Origin: Bog-159 sp963818855
GTDB taxonomy: Bacteria > Acidobacteriota > Terriglobia > Bryobacterales > Bryobacteraceae
NCBI GenBank assembly: GCA_963818855.1
Contig: CAWFUH010000006.1
Span: forward strand, 62,001-126,000
DNA length: 64,000 nucleotides
Reading direction: 5' to 3'
Shown: piece by piece, positions 53,611 to 61,791 of the stretch
Numbering within the stretch: the first letter of the stretch is position 1
Layout of the letters: every line of letters starts with the position of its first letter
Notes under the pieces: generated by a model
The model's database searches: none
What the model was told of the DNA's origin: nothing
Seen by the model: only the letters and a program-made list of their open reading frames with translations
Translations under genes and position numbers: made by a program

Positions 53611-54462
53611 GTGCAACCTCCCACCACGGTCCCGACTGCTTCGGCTGAGACGCTGCCGGAAGGCCGGCATAGCGGGGCCGAGAGCGCGGATATCGATTTC
53701 ATCGCCAGCGACATCCCTCATCGCATGGCGCTCGCGGGCGGGTGGATCGACCAGCCGTTCATCTCCAGGCACAATCCGGATCCTCCCGGATCCATGGTGG
53801 TGGTGGCTCTGGAACCGGCTTGCTGGTTTATGGATCGCTGCGGCATGGCCACCAGCACGCGCCGGATCGCTACCCGCTTGTGGAACGGCGTGCTCCCGAA
53901 CCGGCCCCGCGCGGATTTAGTCCGCGAGTTGTATTGGGCGGAGAATGACGGGAAGGACGAGCCATCCGGCTCGCAGGATATGATTGGCCTGGTCTATTCG
54001 GGCGTGAGCAGGCTCGACTACGATGCGGCCGTCGAAGGCGGACGATTTCCCGCGCATGTCGAATCCAACCGCGAGCCGGAGATTGCACGATGGGTGGAGC
54101 AGGTCTTCCATCTGGTTCCCATCAACCAGCGTCCCGCCGGCTACAGCCCGCTGGGCATCCGAAACCTGGAGCCCGCGTGGATCGCACAACTGGGCCAGAC
54201 CGGCAAGGACTGTTTTGACGCCATCGTGAACACCGACATCCGGGGTGTGGGCGCCGCCATGAACCACTGCATGCGGTGTTGGGAACTCATTTTGCCCCAT
54301 ACCGTGCAGCATCCGGTGATTAACATCGATTTGAAGGGGATTCTCTCCTGGTTTCAATCGCGGTACCCTGGCGCGATGTATTCCGGATGCGGCGGCGGAT
54401 ACATGATCGTGGTTTCCGAGAAGCCGGTGCCAGGCTCCATGCGCGTTCGAGTGCGGGCATAG
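53611..54462 (+). CDS. GHMP-family sugar kinase, fucokinase/heptokinase-like
   Basis: The 283-residue soluble protein aligns by eye with the kinase half of Fkp. RMALAGGWIDQPF matches the LAGGWTDTPP sugar motif, CGMATSTRRIA matches the GLGTSSILA phosphate loop, SGSQDMIGLVYSGV matches GGWQDQ, and YSGCGGGYMIVV matches the GAGGGGYL C-terminal motif. It is shorter than usual (about 350). The phosphate loop is not a perfect consensus, so activity needs testing. The GTG start lies one base after the epimerase stop, indicating one operon. A fucokinase here would supply the guanylyltransferase encoded at 36.4 kb. Confidence 0.68.
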   Translation: MQPPTTVPTASAETLPEGRHSGAESADIDFIASDIPHRMALAGGWIDQPFISRHNPDPPGSMVVVALEPACWFMDRCGMATSTRRIATRLWNGVLPNRPRADLVRELYWAENDGKDEPSGSQDMIGLVYSGVSRLDYDAAVEGGRFPAHVESNREPEIARWVEQVFHLVPINQRPAGYSPLGIRNLEPAWIAQLGQTGKDCFDAIVNTDIRGVGAAMNHCMRCWELILPHTVQHPVINIDLKGILSWFQSRYPGAMYSGCGGGYMIVVSEKPVPGSMRVRVRA

Positions 54463-54593
54463 TAGTTTCCGTCAGCCGATGCGGAATGGGCGGCCGGCGT
54501 TCTCTGCCGCGCCGCGGCATCGTATGTCAATCACACACATGAAAGCGGGTTCGATCTGTGTCCATGTGTGCATCTGTGGTTTCATAGTTCTTT

Positions 54594-55424
54594 ATGCCCT
54601 TCACGCTCGAACACAAGGCAGCGCTCGTTACCGGCGCGGGCCGCGGCATCGGCCGCGCCATCGCCGAGAAGCTCGCCGCAGCCGGCGCTGCCGTCATGAT
54701 CAACGATCTCGATCCCGACCCTGCCTCCGAAACTGAGAAAGCCATCAAGCACTCCGGCGGCCTTGCCGCGCATCTCGCGGGCGATGTCACCGCCCCGGAC
54801 TTTCCGCAGAAGCTCGTCGATTCCACCCTCGCTGCATTCGGCGGCCTCGACATCATCGTCAACAACGCCGGCTACACCTGGGACAACGTCATCCAGAAGA
54901 CGACCGACGAACAGTACCTCGCGATGCTCAATATCCACCTGGTCGCGCCGTTCCGCATCCTGCGCGCCGCTGCCGCCTACATCCGCGAAGCCGCCAAGCG
55001 CGAGACCGTGGAAGGCCGCCGCGTCATGCGCAAGGTGGTCAACATCACTTCCATCGCCGGCACCGACGGCAACGCCGGTCAAGCTGGATATTCGTCCGGC
55101 AAAGCGGGCGTAATCGGCCTCACGAAGACCATGGCCAAGGAGTGGGGCCGCTACAATGTGAATGTGAATGCCGTCGGTTTCGGCCTGATTGAGACGCGCC
55201 TCACGCAGCCCCTCAGCGAGGCAGGCGCCACCATCGACGTGCAAGGCCGCCAGATCGCCGTCGGCGTGCAGCCCAAGATGCTCGAAACTATGAAGTCCGT
55301 TTGTCCGCTAGGTCGCGCCGGCACGCCCGAAGAAGCTGCCGGAGCCGTGCTCTTCTTCTGCTCGCCGCTTTCCGACTATGTGACCGCCGAGGTGTTAATC
55401 TGCGGCGGTGGAATGCACTTCTGA
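54594..55424 (+). CDS. Short-chain dehydrogenase/reductase
   Basis: The 276-residue classical SDR has the NAD(P) motif TGAGRGIG, NNAG in DIIVNNAGYTW, catalytic Ser in INITSIAG-type sequence, and YxxxK in GYSSGKAG. The last is unusual: the Tyr of YSSGK is followed by Lys at the right spacing, as in FabG-like enzymes. It could oxidise a sugar such as fucose, or act on acyl-like substrates; the sequence does not decide. Its TGA overlaps the ATG of the receiver protein by one base. The 54463-54593 gap holds only a CACACATG/CATGTGTG inverted repeat. Confidence 0.88.
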   Translation: MPFTLEHKAALVTGAGRGIGRAIAEKLAAAGAAVMINDLDPDPASETEKAIKHSGGLAAHLAGDVTAPDFPQKLVDSTLAAFGGLDIIVNNAGYTWDNVIQKTTDEQYLAMLNIHLVAPFRILRAAAAYIREAAKRETVEGRRVMRKVVNITSIAGTDGNAGQAGYSSGKAGVIGLTKTMAKEWGRYNVNVNAVGFGLIETRLTQPLSEAGATIDVQGRQIAVGVQPKMLETMKSVCPLGRAGTPEEAAGAVLFFCSPLSDYVTAEVLICGGGMHF

Positions 55425-55780
55425 TGTGCCGCTTGCTGATAGCCGATGATGACGCCCAGCAACTCGCGATTCGCAAGCTGCTGCTCGAAGCCGCCGGTCA
55501 TGAGGTCACCGTTGCCGAGACTGCCCCGGAAGCCCGCCGGCTGCTCGCGGAATTGCATCCGGACGTGCTGGTGATGGATCTGTGCCTGCCGAAGCTAAGA
55601 GACGGTCTGAGCCTGATCCGCTCGGTCGGCGAGCAGAGCCTGACGGCGAAAATCATCGTGCTTTCCGGCTGGACCGAGAAGCTTTGCGATCTGCCGGAGG
55701 AAAAGCTCGTGGCGTGCGTGTTAGGCAAGCCGATCCGCAACGGCATTTTCCTCGAGGCGATCCATGCGGCAGTCGGCTAG
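55424..55780 (+). CDS. Single-domain response regulator
   Basis: The 118-residue receiver has the acidic pair LIADDDAQQ, phospho-acceptor Asp in VLVMDLCLPKLRDG, switch Ser in IVLSGWTE, and Lys in VLGKPIRNG. There is no output domain. The ATG overlaps the SDR stop (TGATG), so the pair is cotranslated. The partner kinase is not adjacent. Its stop TAG shares the CTAG palindrome with the convergent aminotransferase gene. Confidence 0.9.
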   Translation: MCRLLIADDDAQQLAIRKLLLEAAGHEVTVAETAPEARRLLAELHPDVLVMDLCLPKLRDGLSLIRSVGEQSLTAKIIVLSGWTEKLCDLPEEKLVACVLGKPIRNGIFLEAIHAAVG

Positions 55781-56895
55781 AGAGATGCGATCGCCTCGCC
55801 GAGAGCCATCGAGACCTCGGCGATCTCGCCGTCCGTCAGCCGGTTGAAAAACGGCAGGGCCAGCGTCCGGCCAGCCGCCTGCTCGGTGACCGTTAAGTTG
55901 TGGCCCCGATCCGCGTATGCCGCGTAAAGTGCTTGCTTGTGTATCGGCGCGAAGTAGCGCCCGCAGCCGATGCCGCGATCGTTTAGCGCCTTCATGATCC
56001 GATCGCGGTCTTGCGGCGTGAACCCGTCCGCCAGGCGCACGACAAACACAAACCAGCACACGCGTCCATCGGCTATTTCGAAAACCGGGAGGGTCAGTTC
56101 AGGAACAGCGCGCAGGTGTTCGCGGTAGCAAGCCGCGCGATCCGCCCGCCGCGCCAGAATGCTGTCGAGCCGGGCCATTTGCGAGAGTCCCAGCGCGCAA
56201 TTGATTTCCGATAGCCGGTAGTTATAGCCGAGCAGAGCGTGGTCGAGCCACCCATCCGCCGGCCGGCGGCCCTGATTGCGCAATGCGCGGATCGTTTCCG
56301 CAAGCTGGGGATCGCGCGTGACGACCATGCCGCCTTCGCCCGTGGTAATCGGTTTATTCGGATAAAAAGCGAAGACGCCCAATTCGCCGATCCCGCCCGC
56401 CTTTCGGCCACGATATTCCGCGCCCAGCGCCTCGCAGGCATCCTCAATCACGTGCACGCCGTGACGGCCGGCTAGCTCCATAATGGGGTCGAGATCGGCC
56501 GGACATCCGAACGTGTGCACTGCCATAATGGCGCGAGTTCTGGGTGTCATGGCGGCGGCCACATTTTCCGCGGTCAGGTTCAACGTGCGCGGATCGATGT
56601 CCACAAATACCGGCGTCGCCCGCCTGTAAAGGACCGCGTTGGCCGCGGCAATGAAAGTGAAAGACGGAAGAATCACTTCATCGCCTTCGCCGATGCCGAG
56701 CGCGGCCAGGCCGAGGTGCAATCCGGCCGTCCCCGAGGATAACGCTACCGCATATGGTACGCCCGCGTAATTGGCGGCAGCAGCTTCGAACGCTTCCTGT
56801 TTAGGGCCGATGCTGAGCCGCGGCGTGCGCAGCACCTCCACTACGGCTGCGATATCGGCCTCGCTGATATCGGGAGACGAAAGCGGAATTCTCAT
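55777..56895 (-). CDS. DegT/DnrJ/EryC1-family sugar aminotransferase
   Basis: The 372-residue PLP enzyme aminates keto-sugars on nucleotide carriers. It has SSGTAGLHLGLAALGIGEGD, the DACEALGAEYRG block, the Schiff-base lysine K181 in FAFYPNKPITTGEGGM, and the C-terminal RYFAPIH region. It is third in an operon behind a 4,6-dehydratase and a hydrolysing 2-epimerase. The start overlaps the epimerase stop as ATGA. The set fits amination at C4 of a 4-keto-6-deoxy-HexNAc (PglE/LegC type). Confidence 0.93.
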   Translation of the reverse strand: MRIPLSSPDISEADIAAVVEVLRTPRLSIGPKQEAFEAAAANYAGVPYAVALSSGTAGLHLGLAALGIGEGDEVILPSFTFIAAANAVLYRRATPVFVDIDPRTLNLTAENVAAAMTPRTRAIMAVHTFGCPADLDPIMELAGRHGVHVIEDACEALGAEYRGRKAGGIGELGVFAFYPNKPITTGEGGMVVTRDPQLAETIRALRNQGRRPADGWLDHALLGYNYRLSEINCALGLSQMARLDSILARRADRAACYREHLRAVPELTLPVFEIADGRVCWFVFVVRLADGFTPQDRDRIMKALNDRGIGCGRYFAPIHKQALYAAYADRGHNLTVTEQAAGRTLALPFFNRLTDGEIAEVSMALGEAIASL

Positions 56896-58070
56896 CGCGC
56901 TTCCACAGCCGGCGCGAGTTCGACGGCCGGCGCGCGCTTGATCAGAAGCTCTTCGCCCAGCGGCACCGATGCCAGCACCGCCGCGATTCTTTCCGCCGCG
57001 TGCCCGTCACCGTAAGGATTATCCATTCCCTTTAGCGAGCGCCGAAAATCCGCGCTGAGTGCCGTGCCGATCCGATCCAAAATCGATGCCGCATTCGCCT
57101 CGGCGTCCAGCAGATTGCGCCCGCGCTCGCGTCCGCGCTGCCGTATCCCCACGTTCACCGCGGGAAGCGCAAAGGACGCCGCCTCCATGATCCCGCTGCT
57201 GGAGTTGCCCACCAGCAGATCCACCGAGCGCAAAAGACTCCAGTAGAGGACCGGATCGAGATTGATAAATACGCGGCCATTTCCGCGCTGGCCGGCGAAA
57301 GCTTCCGCGCGCGCGATCAGCCCACGGCTGCCGGCGTCGGCATTCGGATAGCAGAACAACAGCTGCACCGGAGCGGATTCGAGCGCGCCAAACAGAGCGT
57401 CCGCTTCGCGCGTAGTATCGCGGGAAATCGTGGTGGGATGGTACGCGACCAGGGCCGTGGGCGGCTCCAGATGGATATCGAGCCTCGTCTCAACTTCCGC
57501 ACGGCTCAACAAGGGACTGCGGTGCAAATGGTCGAGCGAAGGAGCGCCGGCGCGGTGCACCCGCCATTCCTCCTCGCCCATGGCGATCACGCGCGCGCGC
57601 GCCAGTTCGGTGGACGTAAAGTGCACGTGGCTGAGCTTGGTGAGCGCATTGCGAATCGCATCGTCGATGGCCCCTTCGCTGATCTCTCCGCCTTCGATGT
57701 GCGCGATTGGAATGCGCAGCGCTGTGGCTACCGCCGCGGGCGCCAGCATCTCGTAACGGTCCGCGATGAGCAGCAACAGATCGGGGCGCATCTGCCCAAG
57801 GCAATCCGCCAGGCCCAGTACCGCCACGCCGATCGTCTTGGCCATCCCCACATCGGTGTCCGAACTCAGCAGGCATTCGATGCGCCCGTCGATATGGAAT
57901 CCGTCGCGCTCCACCTCGCCTGCAGTGCAGCCGAATTCGGGAGAGAGGTGCGGTCCCATTGCGATGAGTTTCAACTCAATCGCCGGATGCGCCGCCAGTT
58001 CGCGCAGGGGCCAATACAGATGGCAGTAGTCGGCCCGCGAGGTCGTAATGGCGGCGATTCTGCGCTTCAT
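56892..58070 (-). CDS. UDP-N-acetylglucosamine 2-epimerase, hydrolysing (NeuC/LegG type)
   Basis: The 392-residue GT-B-fold enzyme shows RRIAAITTSRADYCHLYWPL at the start, LLIADRYEMLAPA, IPIAHIEGGEISEGAIDDAI, and the C-terminal LLVGNSSSGIMEAASFALPA with VNVGIRQRGRERG. These separate NeuC/LegG-like hydrolysing epimerases from WecB. The product would be a free ManNAc-type sugar for nonulosonic (sialic-like) acid synthesis. Both ends overlap neighbours by four bases (ATGA), so the three sugar genes form a tight operon. Confidence 0.92.
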   Translation of the reverse strand: MKRRIAAITTSRADYCHLYWPLRELAAHPAIELKLIAMGPHLSPEFGCTAGEVERDGFHIDGRIECLLSSDTDVGMAKTIGVAVLGLADCLGQMRPDLLLLIADRYEMLAPAAVATALRIPIAHIEGGEISEGAIDDAIRNALTKLSHVHFTSTELARARVIAMGEEEWRVHRAGAPSLDHLHRSPLLSRAEVETRLDIHLEPPTALVAYHPTTISRDTTREADALFGALESAPVQLLFCYPNADAGSRGLIARAEAFAGQRGNGRVFINLDPVLYWSLLRSVDLLVGNSSSGIMEAASFALPAVNVGIRQRGRERGRNLLDAEANAASILDRIGTALSADFRRSLKGMDNPYGDGHAAERIAAVLASVPLGEELLIKRAPAVELAPAVEAR

Positions 58071-59062
58071 CGCACCGTGCCTCGCGCTTCCATCGCCGCG
58101 TATATGAGGGAACTGGGCCGATATTCCGGGACCATCGCGCCGACCGTCTCGATCAGTCCCGCGAGATCGCCGGCGGCCAGCAGGCAGGCGATACGAGCCA
58201 TGCTCTCTTGCAGTTCGGCAGGCGCAGGACTGGGTGTCCGGATGGCAAGCCCTTCACGAACTTCGGACTCGAACATCAGATCTTCCCGCAGCTTCTCCCC
58301 TGGCCGCAGACCGATGAACTGGATTTCGATCTCGCCGGCAGGATGATCCGGCGCGGCCCCGGTTAAAGAGCGCGCGAGATCGGCAATGCGTACCGGTTCG
58401 CCAAGCTCAGGCAAAAGAATTCTCCCGTCATACTCGGCGGCGCCGGCGGCCAGGATCGCCTGCACGGTGTCGTGCAGAGATATGAAATACCGGCTCACTT
58501 CAGGATGCGTGACCGTCACTGGCCCGCCCCTGGAGATCTGCTCCAAAAAGATGGGGCCGACGCTGCCCGTGGATCCGATAACGTTGCCCAGGCGCACCGC
58601 GCTCATCCTGCATAGCCCGCTGCTGAGCGCGGCCACCGTGAGTTCCGCCACCCGCTTGGACGCGCCCATGATGCTATGCGGGTTGACCGCCTTATCGGTC
58701 GAGACCAGGACCAGCGCGCGCACGCCATGATGGATCGCCGCCTGAGCCAGGGTGTACGTACCGAGGGCATTCTCGCGCACGGCGGCCAGCGGGTTGAGTT
58801 CCAGCAGAGAGACGTGCTTAAGGGCCCCGGCGTGATACACGATCCGCGGGCGAAAACGGTCAAGCAACCTGTTGAGTAAGCCCGCGTCGGTCACACTCCC
58901 CAGGATGGCCTCGTGGGGGATTTGCGCTTCTTCCAGGCACCGGTGAATGCCGAACAAATTGTGTTCAGAGGAATCCAGCAGTACGAGGCCGGCGGGCCGG
59001 GCCGCAGCCAGCGCCTTCGCCAAGGCCGATCCAATATAGCCGCCCGCGCCGGTCACCAGCAC
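58067..59062 (-). CDS. CapD/FlaA1-type nucleotide-sugar 4,6-dehydratase
   Basis: The 331-residue extended SDR has VTGAGGYIGSALAKAL, VYHAGALKHVSLLELNPLAA, LVSTDKAVNPHSIMGASKRV, VRLGNVIGSTGSVGPIF and the C-terminal IQFIGLRPGEKLREDLMFES block. This is the soluble short form of the CapD/PglF family. Residues normally forming catalytic Lys/Met-Tyr are in STDKAVNPHSIMGASK. The conserved Tyr of YxxxK appears as Met-Gly-Ala-Ser-Lys, as is typical of this family. GTG start at 59060-59062. It is first in the operon; 132 bases upstream of it hold no gene. Confidence 0.9.
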   Translation of the reverse strand: MLVTGAGGYIGSALAKALAAARPAGLVLLDSSEHNLFGIHRCLEEAQIPHEAILGSVTDAGLLNRLLDRFRPRIVYHAGALKHVSLLELNPLAAVRENALGTYTLAQAAIHHGVRALVLVSTDKAVNPHSIMGASKRVAELTVAALSSGLCRMSAVRLGNVIGSTGSVGPIFLEQISRGGPVTVTHPEVSRYFISLHDTVQAILAAGAAEYDGRILLPELGEPVRIADLARSLTGAAPDHPAGEIEIQFIGLRPGEKLREDLMFESEVREGLAIRTPSPAPAELQESMARIACLLAAGDLAGLIETVGAMVPEYRPSSLIYAAMEARGTVR

Positions 59063-59194
59063 CGCTCCACATTTCCTGCGCGCCTGCGTGAGAGTCGCGC
59101 GTGACTACTTCAGTCGCGGACGGTTGACCGGTGCGAATCGCATGAGCCACTTCTGAAGCCGTGAGTAGCGTCGGTGTCCTTACTCTTTCCACAA

Positions 59195-61711
59195 CTACTT
59201 CACGCCGGTAAGATGAAATACGGTTCCGCAGCCCTGACCGTACTGGCAGGCAAGCGCGCCGCCCGCTGCTGTCGTGCCATAGAAGCTGCCATCGGGAGCG
59301 CTCACCAGGGCGGTAGGCGCTTCGCCTCCGAAGCTGGCAGTCAGGGAAAAGTAGAACGCATATAAGGTGTGCAGCTCGCCCGCCAGCGTCAGTTCGAAGA
59401 TAGTCCCGCCTCCGAATTCCCCGCCACCAGTTGTACCCAATATGTGGCCGTTTCCGGCAACCAGGTTCGCCGGACTGCTTCCCGAGGTGGCACCGGAAAA
59501 GCTGTATAGCGTGGTCAGAGGGCCGCCCGGAGGCAATTGGAAGACCGTACCGCCGCCCGCCGCGCCGTCGGCGGAAGTCGCGCCGTAGAGGTTGCCATCC
59601 GGCGTGAGGATCAGGCTCGAAGGAGTGCCGCCATCGGCTTGCCCGGTGAAATTGTGAAGCGCAGTCAGGCTTCCGCCTTGCCATGCGAAGACTGTACCCT
59701 TTCCGCTCGACCCGCCGGCAGCCGTAATGCCGTAGAAGCTGCCGTTCTTTGCCGCGGCCAATATGGAAGGAGCCGAACCATCGGCGCCGCTAAACGAATA
59801 CAGAGTCTGCAGGCCACCATCGGAGAAACGGTAGATCGTGCCTTGGCCGTTGGCGCCGGCAGCCGAGGTGGTTCCATAAAGAGCGCCGTCGGATCCCTCC
59901 ACTACACCCGCCGTAGGAAACCCGCCATCATCGTGCGCCCTGAAGGCGAAGAGTTGGGTGTATGTTCCGGTTGGCGTGAACTGGAAGATGGCGCCGCAGC
60001 CGCTGGCGCCTTCCGGGTCCGGATTGCACGTGGTGGGCGAAACGAAGTACCCTCCCTGCTGGCTGGTGCCGTAAATATTGCCGTTGCTGGCCTGAAACAG
60101 CCGGTTCGGGTAGTACAAAGACGTAGCTAATGTGGTGAATGTGGTGAGCGTTCCTCCGGGCGTGATGCGAAAGGCGGTCGAGTTGGGGATGCTCCAGTCG
60201 GTGGTGCCGTAGAAGTTGCCGTCCGAGCCGAGTGTGAGGCTGTTGGGGTTCACGCCGTCCGGGCAGTAAGGGAATTGGCTGGGGCTGCTGGGGCAGAAGC
60301 CATAGATCGTCGAGAGCGGGGGGCCGATTTCGAATGGCGGGATGCTGGCGGCGCTCCCATTCGGCGTTGTCACGGTTAAAGGATACCTGCCGGCGCTCGA
60401 TGGCACCTGGGCATTGATCTGACTATCCGACACCACTGTAAACGCGGCTGATGCTGTGCCGAATTGAACGCTCGTGGCCCCCGTGAGATTGGTGCCCGCC
60501 AGGGTCACTTGTGCCCCGGCCGGCGAACTGTTCGGCGTGAAGCTGGTGACAGTGGGCGATTGCGGACCGAGTTTTTGCAGCTCGAAGACGATGCCGCAAT
60601 TGACGCACGGGCCCGCGGGCGAACCGCCGCCGGCCGTCGTGCCGTAGAGGTTGCCGTCGCTCCCCAGCAGGACGCTGTTCGGCGCGGCGCCTTCCTCACC
60701 CCCGGTAAGGTTGTATAAGAAGCTGAAGCCGCTGGAACCGGAAACCTCGAACACGTTCCCGAAGGTGTCGGTGCCGCCGTTCGCGGCGGTGCCATAGACG
60801 TTCCCGTCCAGGCCGGTGTGCAGGGTGTAGGGAGGGTAGCCATCGGTGTAGTCGAACCCATGCACCACGCTGAGCTGCCCTTGCGAGTCGAATTGCAGGA
60901 CGCGCCCGGACCCGACGGGGTCTGAACTCATCGTGAGGTAGAAGGTTCCATCACCAGTCGTTACGAGGTTGCCCGGCCTCTGGCCCACCGCAGGTAAGAT
61001 ATTCCAGAGGTCTGTCGCAGCTCCGGAAGCCGTGATCCGAATCAACTCGCCACTGCCGGAGAATTGACCCTTGCCGCTGTTTGTCAATCCATAAAAGTCG
61101 CCGTTCTGAACCTGAATCAGGCTTACGAACTGGCTTCCCAAAAAACAGTCAGGGGCGGAGCAGAATGTATACAAAGTGGAAATGGCTCCTGCCGTGGTGA
61201 GCTTGAAGACGGCGACGGCCGGCGGCTGCGAGCAGCAGGAACCGTCCTGGGCGCCGGTGGTTCCATACAGGTTGCCATCCTGGCCATACAGAAGATTGGC
61301 GGGATATTGGCCGTCGGGGCCCGAGAAGCTGTAGAGCGTGCTGAAGTGCCCTTGTGCATCGATCTTGAACACCGTGCCGCAACCGGAGGGGCAGGCGCTG
61401 TTGCCGCCCTGTGTGGTTCCGTAAATCGTGCGGCCCCTGGCGATAAGGCCATTGGGTGATGCGCCATCGGCGCCGGTGAACTGATGCAGTGTTGTGAGTT
61501 CCCCATCCGTATTCAAATGGAAGACGGTCCCATAGCCGGCGCCTCCCTCCGCGGTAGCGCCGAAAAAGGAGCCATCGGAGGCCTGCACCAGGGCTACCGG
61601 ATCCTGGCCGTCCTTTCCCACGAAGCTATGCCGCGTGATAATCGAATAGCTCTGGGCAAATGCCGGATTCCAGCTCGCCAGGACCAGCGCGGTAGCGCAT
61701 GTTATTCGCAT
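59195..61711 (-). CDS. Exported GloVer-type tandem-repeat protein with central IPT/TIG domain
   Basis: The 838-residue protein has a signal peptide (ITCATALVLASWNPAFAQ). More than a dozen roughly 50-residue repeats follow, with the pattern L-Y-x-F-x-G...DG-x-x-P...L-x-x-x-x-DG-x-x-Y-G-T-T...GG...G-T-V-F (GSFFGATAEGGAGYGTVFHL, GNLYGTTAGGGSPAGP). An IPT/TIG immunoglobulin-like domain interrupts them (VTSFTPNSSPAGAQVTLAGT). Such repeats probably form a beta-propeller or solenoid on the cell surface. TATACT stands 11 bases before the ATG, which would leave a very short leader. No sorting signal is visible at the C-terminus. Confidence 0.86.
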   Translation of the reverse strand: MRITCATALVLASWNPAFAQSYSIITRHSFVGKDGQDPVALVQASDGSFFGATAEGGAGYGTVFHLNTDGELTTLHQFTGADGASPNGLIARGRTIYGTTQGGNSACPSGCGTVFKIDAQGHFSTLYSFSGPDGQYPANLLYGQDGNLYGTTGAQDGSCCSQPPAVAVFKLTTAGAISTLYTFCSAPDCFLGSQFVSLIQVQNGDFYGLTNSGKGQFSGSGELIRITASGAATDLWNILPAVGQRPGNLVTTGDGTFYLTMSSDPVGSGRVLQFDSQGQLSVVHGFDYTDGYPPYTLHTGLDGNVYGTAANGGTDTFGNVFEVSGSSGFSFLYNLTGGEEGAAPNSVLLGSDGNLYGTTAGGGSPAGPCVNCGIVFELQKLGPQSPTVTSFTPNSSPAGAQVTLAGTNLTGATSVQFGTASAAFTVVSDSQINAQVPSSAGRYPLTVTTPNGSAASIPPFEIGPPLSTIYGFCPSSPSQFPYCPDGVNPNSLTLGSDGNFYGTTDWSIPNSTAFRITPGGTLTTFTTLATSLYYPNRLFQASNGNIYGTSQQGGYFVSPTTCNPDPEGASGCGAIFQFTPTGTYTQLFAFRAHDDGGFPTAGVVEGSDGALYGTTSAAGANGQGTIYRFSDGGLQTLYSFSGADGSAPSILAAAKNGSFYGITAAGGSSGKGTVFAWQGGSLTALHNFTGQADGGTPSSLILTPDGNLYGATSADGAAGGGTVFQLPPGGPLTTLYSFSGATSGSSPANLVAGNGHILGTTGGGEFGGGTIFELTLAGELHTLYAFYFSLTASFGGEAPTALVSAPDGSFYGTTAAGGALACQYGQGCGTVFHLTGVK

Positions 61712-61791
61712 ATTCAGAAGTAAGTATAGACCAGGCGCTCACAGCAGCAAACTTTCCCGAGAACTCCCGCGCCCCCAGTGCACCTCTCCTA

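Noticed and set aside
54534..54570. CACACATG/CATGTGTG inverted repeat as an operator
   Set aside because: Low-complexity CA/TG sequence in a short gap; too weak to support a call.
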